From contig NC_012881.1 of the NCBI RefSeq assembly GCF_000023445.1, forward strand, positions 1,679,501 to 1,743,500: a stretch of 64,000 bases of DNA, in the 5' to 3' direction. The notes below the pieces were generated by a model that saw only the letters and a list, made by a program, of their open reading frames with translations, did no database searches and was not told the DNA's origin. Positions 28,411 through 37,805 of the stretch are shown piece after piece (the stretch's first letter is position 1; each line of letters opens with the position of its first letter). Origin of the DNA: Maridesulfovibrio salexigens DSM 2638. GTDB lineage: Bacteria > Desulfobacterota > Desulfovibrionia > Desulfovibrionales > Desulfovibrionaceae. A program made the translations under genes and the position numbers.

Positions 28411-28436
28411 AGTCTTTTACGACTTAGATAAACAGA

Positions 28437-28700
28437 CTACCAACGGGGGCGCGCTTCTCTGGGGCGTGCTTCGTTAACCTTGAGGTTACGACCGCCGAAG
28501 TCTTTACCGTCGAGTGCTTCGATAGCATCGATAGCGCCGTTGTCGTCCATTTCTACGAAACCGAAACCACGGGGGCGACCGGTTTCACGATCTTCGATGA
28601 GTTTAACGGATACAACTTCACCGTAAGCTTCAAAGGAAGCACGTACATCTTCTTCAGTAGCGGACCAAGGCAGGTTACCAACATAGATATTCTTAGACAT
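28437..28700 (-). CDS. RNA-binding protein with a single RRM
   Basis: An 87-residue RRM protein. RNP2 is IYVGNL (residues 5-10) and RNP1 is RGFGFVEM (about 44-51). A short basic tail (EARPREARPRW) follows. Such single-RRM proteins in cyanobacteria and other bacteria respond to cold or act as RNA chaperones. TTGGAGAA precedes the ATG. It has a long structured leader and its own promoter and terminator, so it is monocistronic and probably controlled at the RNA level. Confidence 0.95.
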   Translation of the reverse strand: MSKNIYVGNLPWSATEEDVRASFEAYGEVVSVKLIEDRETGRPRGFGFVEMDDNGAIDAIEALDGKDFGGRNLKVNEARPREARPRW

Positions 28701-28862
28701 TCAAAATTCTCCAAAAAAATTAAAAAGTATATTAGTGCCCGTGCACCAAAAAAAAGGGCCGTGTACAAGATGCGTACTCGGCTCCTCGATAGACATGTTC
28801 AATTTCAACCAGCGCTAGTCACAGTCTGACCGTGCCTTCACGGGTACGGCTGGTGTTTACTG
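28701..28862 (-). promoter_or_regulatory. structured 5' leader of the RRM gene
   Basis: The ~160-nt leader can fold, near its 5' end (28854-28808), into ACCAGC/GCTGGT enclosing two hairpins, CCGTG-AAGG-CACGG and GTCA-GACTG-TGAC, a three-way-junction shape. AT-rich sequence then leads to the ribosome site. It could be a thermosensor or autoregulatory element; this is not shown. Confidence 0.45.
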
Positions 28863-28868
28863 ATCAAT

Positions 28869-28896
28869 TAATCAACTATTTCTGATCTAAAGTCAA
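28869..28896 (-). promoter_or_regulatory. candidate promoter of the RRM gene
   Basis: TTGACT (28896-28891), 16 nt, TGATTA (28874-28869) on the minus strand. The AT-rich remainder up to 29017 shows nothing else. Confidence 0.5.
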
Positions 28897-29019
28897 GCGG
28901 TAGTAGAACAGGAAAATGGATTTTATTTAAGTTTATGTTGCGTTGGTGGTTTAAGTCTTCAAATAATCAGACTAATTTTATTTATAAAAAGAATAAATAA
29001 GTGTGTTTTGATCAAAGAA

Positions 29020-29058
29020 AAGCCCCACACTCATATTGAATGCGGGGCTTACTTTTTT
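29020..29058. terminator. terminator at the end of gatA (two-way)
   Basis: The stem AAGCCCC...GGGGCTT sits 23 nt after the gatA stop. T-rich sequence is present on both strands, stronger on the plus side. Confidence 0.75.
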
Positions 29059-29072
29059 TTAGGGTATCACTC

Positions 29073-30536
29073 CTAGAGCTTAACTTTGGGCAGCTCGGGG
29101 AGGTTCTTTTCAAGTACGTGTGCAGCCTGCAGCATGGTCTTTTCGTCAAAGGCGGGGGCCATGAACTGGAGACCTACGGGCATGTTAGTTTCCTTGCCGA
29201 ATGCTACGGGCAGGGACATGCCGGGCATTCCCACGAGGTTGAGGGAAATGGTGAAGATATCCTGCAAGTACATCTGCAAGGGATCGGAAGTCAGCTCACC
29301 CACGGGGAAGGCAGTGGTGGGGCATGCAGGGCTTGCGATGATGTCGCAGGACTCGAATGCCTTGTTGAAGTCTTCGCGCAGCAGGCGGCGAATCTGAGCG
29401 GCCTTGCGGTAGTATGCATCGTAGTAACCTGCGGAAAGAACGTAGGTACCGATGATGATACGGCGCTGAACCTCGTCACCGAAAGCTTCGGTGCGGGACT
29501 TGGTGTAAAGCTCTGCCAGTTCTTTGGGATCTTCGGTGCGGTGACCGTAGCGTACGCCGTCGAAACGGGACAGGTTGGAGCTCGCTTCGGCCATTGCGAT
29601 AATGTAGTAGGTGGCAATGGCGTATTCGGTCATGGAAAGCTTAACCGGAACGGTCTTGGCACCCAGTTCTTCGGCCTTGGCGATTGCTGCGCGGCAGGCT
29701 TCGGAAACTTCTTTGGAAAGACCTTCGCCCCAGTACTCTTCGGGCAGGCCGATGGTCAGGCCGGAAAGATCTTTGCGCTCTTCAAGGGCGGCTACGAAAT
29801 CTTCCATGGGCTGCTCCGCGGAAGTGGAATCGCGCTGGTCGTGACCTCCGATTACGTTGAGCACGCGGGCGGCATCTTCAACGGTTCTGGTCATGGGACC
29901 GATCTGGTCGAGAGAAGAACCGTAGGCGATCATGCCGTAACGTGAAACACGGCCGTAGGTGGGCTTAACGCCTACACAGCCGCAGAAAGATGCGGGAAGA
30001 CGGATGGAACCACCGGTATCGGTACCAAGTGCGGCGTAGCACTGTCCGGCTGCGACAGTTGCGCCGGAACCACCGGAAGAACCGCCGGGTACGCGGCTGG
30101 CGTCCCAAGGGTTGGTAGTGGTCTGGTAGGCGGAGTTCTCAGTAGTGGAACCCATGGCGAATTCATCCATGTTGGCCTTACCCACGATGATGGCACCTGC
30201 TTCCTTGAGCTTGGCAACTGCGGTGGAATCGTAGAAGGGGGTGAATCCTTCAAGAATTTTAGAACCGGCAGTGGTGGGAATTCCGTTGGTTGCCAGTGCG
30301 TCTTTGATGACTACCGGAACACCCCAGAGCGGCTTGGATGCGTCAGGGCCTGCGGCATCCATTTCTTCGGCCTGCTTGAGTGCTTCATCGTTGCAGATGT
30401 GCAGCAGCGCCTTGGTTTCGGGTTCACTTTTGGCGATCTGTTCAAGACAGGCTTTGACAGCTTCAGTTGCGGTCACTTCCTTAGTCATGAGCATGGCGTG
30501 GATTTCAGTGAGTGATTTTTCTATGAGTGCGGACAT
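29073..30536 (-). CDS. gatA: Asp-tRNA(Asn)/Glu-tRNA(Gln) amidotransferase subunit A
   Basis: The glutaminase subunit of GatCAB, which makes Gln-tRNA(Gln) (and Asn-tRNA(Asn)) from mischarged tRNA. The amidase Ser-cisSer-Lys triad is visible as Lys78 (VVIKDA), Ser153 (GGSSGGSG) and Ser177 ([11 protein letters not shown]). At 487 residues it is full length. It follows gatC by 22 nt; gatB is not in this window. A GAGATATAAA stretch precedes the ATG. Confidence 0.98.
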   Translation of the reverse strand: MSALIEKSLTEIHAMLMTKEVTATEAVKACLEQIAKSEPETKALLHICNDEALKQAEEMDAAGPDASKPLWGVPVVIKDALATNGIPTTAGSKILEGFTPFYDSTAVAKLKEAGAIIVGKANMDEFAMGSTTENSAYQTTTNPWDASRVPGGSSGGSGATVAAGQCYAALGTDTGGSIRLPASFCGCVGVKPTYGRVSRYGMIAYGSSLDQIGPMTRTVEDAARVLNVIGGHDQRDSTSAEQPMEDFVAALEERKDLSGLTIGLPEEYWGEGLSKEVSEACRAAIAKAEELGAKTVPVKLSMTEYAIATYYIIAMAEASSNLSRFDGVRYGHRTEDPKELAELYTKSRTEAFGDEVQRRIIIGTYVLSAGYYDAYYRKAAQIRRLLREDFNKAFESCDIIASPACPTTAFPVGELTSDPLQMYLQDIFTISLNLVGMPGMSLPVAFGKETNMPVGLQFMAPAFDEKTMLQAAHVLEKNLPELPKVKL

Positions 30537-30558
30537 TTTATATCTCTGCGTATTTTAA

Positions 30559-30852
30559 TTAAACAATTCTAGGTACAACGAAGTACTTGCCATCAGAATC
30601 AGGTGCATTGGAAAGAACTTCTTCTCTTGTGTGTTCTTTCTTAACCTCATCCTTGCGCAGTCTGGTGGTGTGTTCTACCGGGCTGAACATGGGTTCCACT
30701 TCGCTGGTGTCGATTTCGTTCAACTTGTCCATATATGTGAGGATGTTATTGAGCTGTCCTGCAAAAAGTTCAGTTTTCTCTTCTGAAAGATCAAGACGGG
30801 CCAGTCGCGCAACTCGCGCTACTTCCTCAAGATTGAGTTTCTCATCACTCAT
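30559..30852 (-). CDS. gatC: Asp-tRNA(Asn)/Glu-tRNA(Gln) amidotransferase subunit C
   Basis: A 97-residue GatC that wraps around and stabilises GatA and GatB. Typical features are VARVARLARLDLSEEK at the start, LNEIDTSEVEPMFSP in the middle and the C-terminal GKYFVVPRIV. I chose the ATG at 30852, with AAAGGAGA seven bases upstream; the frame extends further only through a repeat. It heads a gatC-gatA pair. Confidence 0.97.
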   Translation of the reverse strand: MSDEKLNLEEVARVARLARLDLSEEKTELFAGQLNNILTYMDKLNEIDTSEVEPMFSPVEHTTRLRKDEVKKEHTREEVLSNAPDSDGKYFVVPRIV

Positions 30853-30867
30853 TAAATATCTCCTTTT

Positions 30868-30965
30868 TATGATGCCTCCGGCGGCTGGGGAAGGGAAAAC
30901 TTTTGCAAAAGTTTTCCCTTCCCCAGACCCCAACCTTTTCAAAAACTTTTGTCGGGGCTTCGCCG
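30868..30965. repeat. dispersed palindrome, copy 5, with a 42-nt perfect palindrome
   Basis: A 21-bp perfect inverted repeat with no spacer (30885-30926; centre AACTTTTGCAAAAGTT), flanked by GCCTCCGGCGGC and a GGGGCTTCGCCGC tail. It lies just upstream of gatC. Confidence 0.8.
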
Positions 30966-31039
30966 CTGGAGACAGTCTCTTTACTTTAAATTTAGATTAT
31001 TATTCCCACGTCTAATTGTGTAAGATGCGTGAATTATAA

Positions 31040-31133
31040 AATATACTTGGCGAAGCCATACTAAAAGGTTTTGCGATTCTTAAGCCCTTTTGGAAAAGGG
31101 TTTAAGTCCGCCTGAAGGCTCGCCGAAGGCAAT
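31040..31133. repeat. dispersed palindrome, copy 6, after the large lipoprotein gene
   Basis: It contains GGCGAAGCCATACTAAAAGG, TTTTGCGATTCTTAAGCCC, a stem CTTAAGCCCTTTT/AAAAGGGTTTAAG (31079-31106), and GCTCGCCGAAGGC. It lies between the lipoprotein gene end and copy 5. Confidence 0.75.
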
Positions 31134-33203
31134 CTATTGCTCAGTCTTTGTTCCGTCAAGTTTGGCAGCTTCTTCTCTCTTTGCTTCCAGTTCAGCCTGC
31201 TTTTCTTTCCAAGCATTTACACGTGCCTCACGTCTGGCTTTGGCTTTAGCGAGTGTGTTGCTGACCAGATCTGCATCGATGCGGGTCTTGCCGTTTTGTT
31301 CAGGACGGAACAGGTAAAGCTTCTGGCTGGCCTGACCTTCAGCGTTCCAGCTGATAGGTGCGAGGCTGAAATCCATGTGCTGGGCATCATTAATGCGGGC
31401 ATTAACGGTTTCAGCGGTCCAGCCTTCGGAAAAGGTTCCGAGCTTGCCTGCGAATTTAATGAAGTCGTATCCCAGTGCAACCCAGAAGTCGGGAGTGCCG
31501 AGACCTTCACGGTCCATTACCTCTTTGAGGCGTGATGCACCGTCACTGGCTGGCCACCATGCTCCGGGGGCAACGGTCAGACGCAGGTTGCGCGCTTCAA
31601 CGTCGCGGGCAGAGTTCAGTGCCTGACTCCAGAGTTCAGGGCCGAGGAAGACAAGGGTGTCTGCCTCATGAAAAAAGAAGTGCGGGATCAGCAATTGTGC
31701 CTGATGCCATGTGTCCGGAATGAACACCGCACCGAAATCTGTTTCCGGTAGGGGAGCGTCTTCGCCCAGACCATTAGCTTCGTTTTGAGCCTGTTTCTGG
31801 GGAGCGCGGACCAGATTGCCGACCACCTTGCCCCATTTGGGGAAATCTCGGGGCGGATAGGACGCCATACCTGTGATTTTCGCGCCGCGCATGGAAGCCA
31901 TATTAAAGAATTTCTTGGACATCTGGCGACCGAATTTCTCCTGCGGATAAAGCACGGCCAGTCTGGTGATACCCAGATCATTAACTGCGAGGTCCAGAGT
32001 AGAGCGGATCTGGTCTTCAGGACTGGAGAAAAATCTCCAAGCCTGCTTGCCTTCTTCAAGGTTGCCGGGCTTGGCAAGGAAGGAGAAGGTTACTTTGTCT
32101 GCGTAGGTTCCAGCCTGTTCCATCTGCTTGAATGCCTTAACGCTGATGGGACCACCTATAGTGGTGTACCACGGGGGCAGATTCTGGAGCCTTTCCAGCC
32201 AGTCGGGTGCTTCGGTGTTAATGACCTGTACGTCCACATCGAGACCTGCCTTGGTCATTTCCCATTGGGCAGCGCCCGCACCGCGTACAATTTTCCAGCC
32301 GTATTCCTGAAAACGTCCGGAGATAGGCAACACCAGTGCGATACCTACGCGCGGGATGCCGTATTCAGCCTGAAGCTTGTTCAGGGTTTCGGTAAAGAAA
32401 GTTTTGTCCGCGATCTGACCGTTCTGGATGATGCCGGACATGGTGCGCCAAGACATGGGCCAGTACTCAATATCTTCAGACTGGCGAACCGCTTTTTCGA
32501 AAACCAGCAGTTCGTAAGGAAATTTCAAATTGTTGCCGCTGAGAACGAGTTCGTTCATGACATCTATTTCAGCCTTACTTTTTTCTGCAAGGCCTTTCAT
32601 GAACCATTGTTCCAGTTCCTGCTTGTTATTGTCTGCTGGTGCAATAGCGTAAAGACGTTCAAGCGCTTCAAGAGATCCGGCATCCTGTTCCATGCCGGAA
32701 AGTCTTTTACCCGCAGCGGAACGGATATCCCAAGTCAGGAAAGGATCTTCCATGGTTTGGGAGAGATGGGCTCTCAGCTTGGAGAAATCCTTGATAGCGG
32801 TGAGGGTCTCGAAATAATAACCCTGCCAGACCGGAGAGCTGATAGCGTCTTCAGAAAGTTTCTGCCACTGTTCAAGACGTGCTTCGGCTTCATGGTAATG
32901 ACCGGATTTGAAGGAGCTGACAGCCAGTCTTTCCGTTGCCGGGAGGATTACCCGTTCGGGAATATCTGTGCGTTCCAGCAGTCTGGTGTAGTATAGTTCG
33001 CTGGTGATGTAGTCCTTCAATCGCCAAGCTTTATCAGCTTCGCTTATAAGGTCTGAAGTGCTCAACATTTCAGTGGAAATGGTAGGCATTTTAACCGGCT
33101 GCTTCTGGAGAGAAACACAGCCTGATGCGGCAAAGATAAAAGCCGCCAGCATGACTAAGGTAAAAATATGGTTTGAAAGGCGTATGGCCTTGTCTCTATT
33201 CAT
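31134..33203 (-). CDS. large lipoprotein with periplasmic-binding (LpoA/LppC-like) domain
   Basis: About 689 residues. The signal ends in a lipobox (AAFIFAASGC), so the mature protein is lipid-anchored. Residues about 40-290 are helical and TPR-like; from about 295 onward (VGIALVLPISGRFQEYGWKIVRGAGAAQWE) it has a type 1 periplasmic-binding fold. This is the architecture of LpoA/LppC, the outer-membrane activator of penicillin-binding protein 1A, so that role is a reasonable inference. The C-terminus is a charged helix. The start is uncertain: Met codons at 33203, 33215 and 33233 are all in frame, and 33203 gives the best signal peptide. Confidence 0.85.
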   Translation of the reverse strand: MNRDKAIRLSNHIFTLVMLAAFIFAASGCVSLQKQPVKMPTISTEMLSTSDLISEADKAWRLKDYITSELYYTRLLERTDIPERVILPATERLAVSSFKSGHYHEAEARLEQWQKLSEDAISSPVWQGYYFETLTAIKDFSKLRAHLSQTMEDPFLTWDIRSAAGKRLSGMEQDAGSLEALERLYAIAPADNNKQELEQWFMKGLAEKSKAEIDVMNELVLSGNNLKFPYELLVFEKAVRQSEDIEYWPMSWRTMSGIIQNGQIADKTFFTETLNKLQAEYGIPRVGIALVLPISGRFQEYGWKIVRGAGAAQWEMTKAGLDVDVQVINTEAPDWLERLQNLPPWYTTIGGPISVKAFKQMEQAGTYADKVTFSFLAKPGNLEEGKQAWRFFSSPEDQIRSTLDLAVNDLGITRLAVLYPQEKFGRQMSKKFFNMASMRGAKITGMASYPPRDFPKWGKVVGNLVRAPQKQAQNEANGLGEDAPLPETDFGAVFIPDTWHQAQLLIPHFFFHEADTLVFLGPELWSQALNSARDVEARNLRLTVAPGAWWPASDGASRLKEVMDREGLGTPDFWVALGYDFIKFAGKLGTFSEGWTAETVNARINDAQHMDFSLAPISWNAEGQASQKLYLFRPEQNGKTRIDADLVSNTLAKAKARREARVNAWKEKQAELEAKREEAAKLDGTKTEQ

Positions 33204-33256
33204 TGATTTTTCCATGCAAAGTTTGTGGCCCATGAAAGTAAATTCGTCAAGGGAAG

Positions 33257-33299
33257 GTAAAAAAAATCCGGCCTTCCTTAACTTAAGGAAGGCCGGATT
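33257..33299 (-). terminator. intrinsic terminator of dnaK
   Basis: A near-perfect 17-bp palindrome (AATCCGGCCTTCCTTAA and its complement) followed on the minus strand by T8, 43 nt after dnaK. Confidence 0.92.
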
Positions 33300-33341
33300 A
33301 AATTATACTTTACTAATCAGCTATGCAAGCTTGCACGGGAA

Positions 33342-35258
33342 TTATTTTTTCTCGTCTTTAACTTCGGTGAAGTCTGCATCGACTACATCGTCGTCTGCGC
33401 CTGCAGCTCCGGCATTAGCAGCACCTTCGGGGCCTTCTGCGCCTTCTGCTCCGGCATTCTGCTGTGCGTAGAGCTGTTCAGCCAGCTTGTGGGAAGCCTG
33501 AGCAAGAGCATCGGTAGCCTGCTTGATGGTTTCGGGATCATCAGAATCCTGAACCTTCTTGAGGTCTTCGATTTTAGCTTCGATGTCAGACTTGAGAGCT
33601 GCATCTACATTTTCGCCTACTTCACGCAGGGATTTTTCAGTGGTGTAGATCAGGGAGTCAGCCTGGTTGCGGGCTTCAATGAGAGCCTGCTTTTTCTTGT
33701 CGTCTTCAGCGTGGGACTCAGCATCCTTAACCATCTTCTCAATGTCTTCTTCGGAGAGACCGGAGGAAGCGGTGATCTGGATGGACTGTTCTTTACCGGT
33801 ACCCATGTCCTTAGCGGATACATTTACGATACCGTTCGCATCGATGTCGAAGGTAACTTCGATCTGGGGTACGCCACGGGGAGCTGCGGGAAGTCCGGTC
33901 AGTTCGAAACGGCCGAGGGTCATGTTGTCGGCAGCCATGGGGCGCTCACCCTGCAGAACGTGGATGGACACGGAGGGCTGGTTGTCAGCCGCAGTTGTGA
34001 ACACCTGGCTCTTACGGGTAGGGATGGTGGTGTTTCTTTCGATCAGGTTAGTGAAAACACCGCCCATGGTTTCGATACCGAGGGACAGGGGGGTAACGTC
34101 GAGCAGGAGAACGTCTTTAACGTCACCGGCGAGGATACCACCCTGAATGGATGCACCCATTGCAACAACTTCGTCCGGGTTAACGGAACGGTTGGGCTCT
34201 TTGCCGAAGAATTCCTGTACCTTCTGCTGAACCAGAGGCATACGAGTCATACCACCAACGAGGATAACTTCGTCAATGTCAGCTGCAGTCAGGCCTGCGT
34301 CTTTCAGTGCTTTCTGGCAGGGAACCTTGGTGCGTTCAACAAGATCTTCAACCAGTTTTTCCAGCTTGGCGCGGGAAATTTTGACCATGAGGTGCTTGGG
34401 ACCGTTCTGGTCAGCAGTGATGAAGGGCAGGTTGACTTCGGTTTCCATTGCTGTGGAAAGTTCTTTTTTAGCTTTTTCTCCAGCTTCTTTCAGGCGCTGC
34501 AGAGCCATGCGGTCAGCGGAAAGGTCGATGCCGTTTTCACGCTTGAATTCTTCAACGAGGTACTGGATTACAGCGTTGTCAAAGTCTTCACCGCCGAGGA
34601 ATGTGTCACCGTTGGTAGCGCGAACTTCAACAACGTTGTCGCCTACTTCAAGGATGGAAATATCAAAGGTACCGCCACCAAGGTCGAATACCGCGATCTT
34701 TTCGTTGGCTTTCTTGTCAAAGCCGTAAGCCAGAGATGCTGCGGTAGGTTCGTTGATGATACGTTTAACTTCAAGACCAGCAATGCGGCCTGCATCTTTG
34801 GTTGCCTGACGCTGGGAGTCGTTGAAGTATGCGGGTACGGTGATAACTGCTTCGGAAACAGTTTCGCCGAGGTAGGTTTCAGCATCTTTTTTTAGCTGCT
34901 GCAGGATGATTGCAGAAACTTCAGACGGGCTGTATTTTTTGCCTTCGATTTCAACCCATGCATCGCCGCCTTTACCGTCAACGATGGGGTAGGGGCAGTG
35001 GTCAGCCCATTTTTTTACTTCAGGGGAGCTAGCCTGACGACCCATGAGACGCTTGATAGCGAAAACGGTCTTTTCAGGGTTGGTAACAGCCTGACGTTTA
35101 GCGATTTCACCAACGAGGCGTTCTTTATCAGTGAAGCCTACGATGGAGGGAGTGGTGCGGCCGCCTTCTGCGTTGGTAACACATTTGGGGTCTTTACCTT
35201 CCATAACGTAAACGCAGGAGTTGGTAGTACCGAGGTCGATTCCGATGATTTTAGACAT
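33342..35258 (-). CDS. dnaK: molecular chaperone DnaK (Hsp70)
   Basis: A 638-residue Hsp70. The ATPase domain begins [13 protein letters not shown] and contains [13 protein letters not shown] and [11 protein letters not shown]. The substrate domain starts near [15 protein letters not shown], and the chain ends with a Gly/Ala-rich linker and the acidic [12 protein letters not shown] tail that binds co-chaperones. GrpE is encoded 88 bp upstream. The DnaJ-type partner in this window (CbpA) is encoded elsewhere. Confidence 0.99.
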   Translation of the reverse strand: MSKIIGIDLGTTNSCVYVMEGKDPKCVTNAEGGRTTPSIVGFTDKERLVGEIAKRQAVTNPEKTVFAIKRLMGRQASSPEVKKWADHCPYPIVDGKGGDAWVEIEGKKYSPSEVSAIILQQLKKDAETYLGETVSEAVITVPAYFNDSQRQATKDAGRIAGLEVKRIINEPTAASLAYGFDKKANEKIAVFDLGGGTFDISILEVGDNVVEVRATNGDTFLGGEDFDNAVIQYLVEEFKRENGIDLSADRMALQRLKEAGEKAKKELSTAMETEVNLPFITADQNGPKHLMVKISRAKLEKLVEDLVERTKVPCQKALKDAGLTAADIDEVILVGGMTRMPLVQQKVQEFFGKEPNRSVNPDEVVAMGASIQGGILAGDVKDVLLLDVTPLSLGIETMGGVFTNLIERNTTIPTRKSQVFTTAADNQPSVSIHVLQGERPMAADNMTLGRFELTGLPAAPRGVPQIEVTFDIDANGIVNVSAKDMGTGKEQSIQITASSGLSEEDIEKMVKDAESHAEDDKKKQALIEARNQADSLIYTTEKSLREVGENVDAALKSDIEAKIEDLKKVQDSDDPETIKQATDALAQASHKLAEQLYAQQNAGAEGAEGPEGAANAGAAGADDDVVDADFTEVKDEKK

Positions 35259-35346
35259 ATATAAATTCCTCCAGATCTATGTTCAAATTTATTGCATTAT
35301 GATTTAAGGCCTGATTTCTGCTTGTAAAGAGGTCAGGCTATAAAAA

Positions 35347-35925
35347 TCAGGATAATTTGTTCACCATTACTTTTGCAGGACGAATTACTCGTTCTTTAAG
35401 TACGTATCCGCGCTGCATGATCTGGGCGATGGAGTTGTCGGGAAGATCCGCAACCTGTGCCATGCCCATGGCTTCGTGAAAATTGGGGTCGAACTCATCG
35501 CCGACTTTGCCCACAGCTTTAAGGCCGTGCTTGCCGAGGGTGTCCAGAAACATCTTTCTGGTCATATCCACGCCGATTACGAAGTCCTTGCAGGCATCGA
35601 GGTTCTGGGCATGGTCAAGGGCGAGATCAAGGTTGTCGAGCACGGGCAGCAGGTCGGAAAGGATGGAGTCTGCCGCAAACTTTTTCAGTTCTTCAGTCTC
35701 GCGGGCAAGTCTCTTTTTAATGTTTTCCGTTTCAGCCAGTGCGCGGAGCCTTTCTTCCTTGGCTTCTCCCATCACATCGCATGCGGGGCATACGTGTTCC
35801 CGGCAGAGGGCTTTGAGCTCATCTTCGCTTAAGGTCACTTCATTCTCAGCTTCCGCAGTTTCTTCAGTTTCAGTTGCTGCGGTTTCCTGTTCGTTCATTT
35901 CTTTATTATCTTCTTTTCCAGACAT
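35347..35925 (-). CDS. grpE: nucleotide exchange factor GrpE
   Basis: A 192-residue GrpE that releases ADP from DnaK. It has an acidic N-terminus, a long coiled coil (about residues 50-95), and the C-terminal beta domain with GDEFDPNFHEAMGMAQV and MQRGYVLKERVIRPAKVMV. Unusually, residues 41-49 are CREHVCPAC, three cysteines just before the coiled coil. It leads a grpE-dnaK operon; hrcA is not adjacent. GGAGAG precedes the start. Confidence 0.97.
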   Translation of the reverse strand: MSGKEDNKEMNEQETAATETEETAEAENEVTLSEDELKALCREHVCPACDVMGEAKEERLRALAETENIKKRLARETEELKKFAADSILSDLLPVLDNLDLALDHAQNLDACKDFVIGVDMTRKMFLDTLGKHGLKAVGKVGDEFDPNFHEAMGMAQVADLPDNSIAQIMQRGYVLKERVIRPAKVMVNKLS

Positions 35926-35994
35926 GGACTCTCCGGTGTCATGAATTAGCGGCCTGAGAACCTTAAAAAAGGACAGTCAGACCGCACAATTAGA

Positions 35995-36022
35995 CAAATA
36001 AGCATCCCGCATATCTTGTCAA
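35995..36022 (-). promoter_or_regulatory. candidate grpE-dnaK promoter
   Basis: TTGACA (36022-36017), 16 nt, TATTTG (36000-35995) on the minus strand. No good sigma-32 consensus or CIRCE element is visible. Confidence 0.45.
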
Positions 36023-36068
36023 CACATGAAAGGGGATCAAAGGAAACTTTTTTTAAATTCATGCATTT

Positions 36069-37280
36069 TTAAGGCATTTTGAACCGTCCGCCCTCGTAAA
36101 TAGTCACTTTTTTGCCATCGGCAAGGTTTGCGGTAACAATTTTTTCTTCGGTGTTCACAAGATCCCAATGGATGGACGAAGTATTGAAGCCCAGTGAATC
36201 CATCATCATTTTATCGAGAATTTCAGGCGGACCGGCGAAAGTTTCGCTTAAAGATTGTCCCAAAGCTATGTGGCAGCTACCTTGCTCTCCACCGAAGTTT
36301 TCATCGAGGATGGTCTGGGCCATGAAATGATCGACCCGTGATATGGATGCATCGGTCAAAGAAAATTCACCGACCCTTCGTGCTCCTCCGTCAGCCCTGA
36401 GTTGATCAAGCAGGAATTTTTCCCCGCCCATGGCTTTCACGCGTATTGCAATGCCATCCATGAATTCAATCTGCACTCCATATGTGGCTTTATCCATATA
36501 TAAAGAAGGCAGATCGGCGTAGTATATGCCGTTCACGGTACGGCAGTCTGGCGAAACGTAAATCTCATATCCGGGAATGTTTTCTCCGGCAGCTCCCTGC
36601 CAGCGTCTATTTTCGCCGGGTGAGAAAAAAAGGTCGCAAAGCTCTGATTGCATGCGGATAGTTTTGATATCCAGTGAAGTAAGCCATTTGGCAATCTCGG
36701 TGGTATGATCAGAAATCTTCTGCCATTCACGAGCTGGATCTGGCATATTCAGGTAACAGGCCCGCATAAGCCGGGTGGTGTAATCCTCAAGTGAAAGGCC
36801 GGATTTTGTCGCCAATGCTGCGGTTGGGTAGGCGCATTCAGTCCAGGCCAGCTTGCCGTGCAGTTTTCGTTTTTCAATTGATTGGCGGACGGAACGTGAA
36901 CCATTCCGGTTTTCCATTATCGAACGAGGGTCGACCTCGGTCATGGCTTCCACTTCTTCCGGGGCGTGTATGCGGACAACTCCTGCTGCGTTCGCGTAAA
37001 GTTCCTCTTTGCCCGGAGGATGAAAAGTCAGCTGACCGTAGCTGGAATTGATGTACAATTCAGCTTTCATTGCGGGAGTCAGTCCGGTTTCCATGACCGG
37101 ATGCATATGCTTTTCGATGAGCAACGCAAAAAGAGCCTCAGCGAGAGGTGTTGCCAGATAGTCATATTTAATGATGACGATATCTGTGTTTTTTAAACCA
37201 TCTATTTTTTGGCTGTCTAAAGCCCAGAACAGGACTTTGGCGTACTGGCGCAGATCTTCGTAGGAGATTAATTTTTTCAT
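36069..37280 (-). CDS. M29 family aminopeptidase
   Basis: A 403-residue metallopeptidase of the M29 (aminopeptidase T/AmpS) family. The C-terminal metal site is recognisable: RRVGEFSLTDASISRVDHFMAQTILDE, then FGGEQGSCHIALGQS and GFNTSSIHWDLVN, ending in IYEGGRFKMP. The usual NLPSGE motif is altered to ENIPGYEIYVSPD. It should trim N-terminal residues from peptides in the cytoplasm. The gene stands alone, divergent from feoA. Confidence 0.9.
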   Translation of the reverse strand: MKKLISYEDLRQYAKVLFWALDSQKIDGLKNTDIVIIKYDYLATPLAEALFALLIEKHMHPVMETGLTPAMKAELYINSSYGQLTFHPPGKEELYANAAGVVRIHAPEEVEAMTEVDPRSIMENRNGSRSVRQSIEKRKLHGKLAWTECAYPTAALATKSGLSLEDYTTRLMRACYLNMPDPAREWQKISDHTTEIAKWLTSLDIKTIRMQSELCDLFFSPGENRRWQGAAGENIPGYEIYVSPDCRTVNGIYYADLPSLYMDKATYGVQIEFMDGIAIRVKAMGGEKFLLDQLRADGGARRVGEFSLTDASISRVDHFMAQTILDENFGGEQGSCHIALGQSLSETFAGPPEILDKMMMDSLGFNTSSIHWDLVNTEEKIVTANLADGKKVTIYEGGRFKMP

Positions 37281-37407
37281 TTAGAAGTATGAATGGTTAG
37301 AGGGGTAGTTGATTTTAGCAGTGTAAATGTTCTGTCCAATCTTTTCTACAATTAAAATGATGCTAGCTGATTGACTTGCGGTGATGCATACTTAATTGGT
37401 GTGAAAT

Positions 37408-37533
37408 TAAATGTGTCAAACTTTTCACATTAAAATTGTAGGGTTTGAGATTGACTTTCAATCATCTGCATGCCTATGAAACTCATTTCTCGCAGCACTC
37501 AAATAGACTGTGTGTTGTTGAAAATGCTATTCA
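37408..37533 (+). promoter_or_regulatory. feoAB upstream region with Fur-like and other inverted repeats
   Basis: Three inverted repeats occur in the 288-bp gap before feoA: AATGTG/CACATT (37410-37431), GATTGA-CTT-TCAATC (37449-37463) and a 7-1-7 TGAAAAT-G-CTATTCA (37519-37533) resembling a degenerate Fur box. The AT-rich sequence just before feoA may hold the promoter. Confidence 0.45.
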
Positions 37534-37568
37534 TATTCATGTATATCGATATATAGTAGAGGGGAGTT

Positions 37569-37802
37569 ATGTCCGTATCACTTAGAACAATGAGAAAAGA
37601 CCAGAAAGGTGTTGTCGTTGCAGTCAATGCCAGTGGTGAACTTGGCCGCCGCATCCGCGACATGGGGCTCGTTCCCGGCACTGAATTCATGGTCGTGGGC
37701 CGCGCGCCTCTCGAAGATCCTGTTGCTCTGCGCATGAAGGGGTTTACTTTGACACTGCGCAACAATGAAGCTGATTTCATAGTGGTTCAGCCGGAGGATT
37801 AG
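37569..37802 (+). CDS. feoA: ferrous iron transport protein A
   Basis: A 77-residue SH3-like cytoplasmic protein (GVVVAVNASGELGRRIRDMGLVPGTEFMVVGRAP, ending ALRMKGFTLTLRNNEADFIVV) that associates with FeoB. It lies 3 nt upstream of feoB with a GAGGGGAG ribosome site. Confidence 0.96.
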   Translation: MSVSLRTMRKDQKGVVVAVNASGELGRRIRDMGLVPGTEFMVVGRAPLEDPVALRMKGFTLTLRNNEADFIVVQPED

Positions 37803-37805
37803 TTC

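Noticed and set aside
33489-34895. 468-codon plus-strand frame opposite dnaK, and a similar one at 31785-32996
   Set aside because: Both are antisense shadows of firmly identified genes (dnaK, the LpoA-like lipoprotein) with no ribosome sites or recognisable domains.
35926-36060. CIRCE element or sigma-32 promoter before grpE
   Set aside because: No TTAGCACTC-N9-GAGTGCTAA repeat and no CTTGAA/CCCCAT pair at proper spacing could be found.
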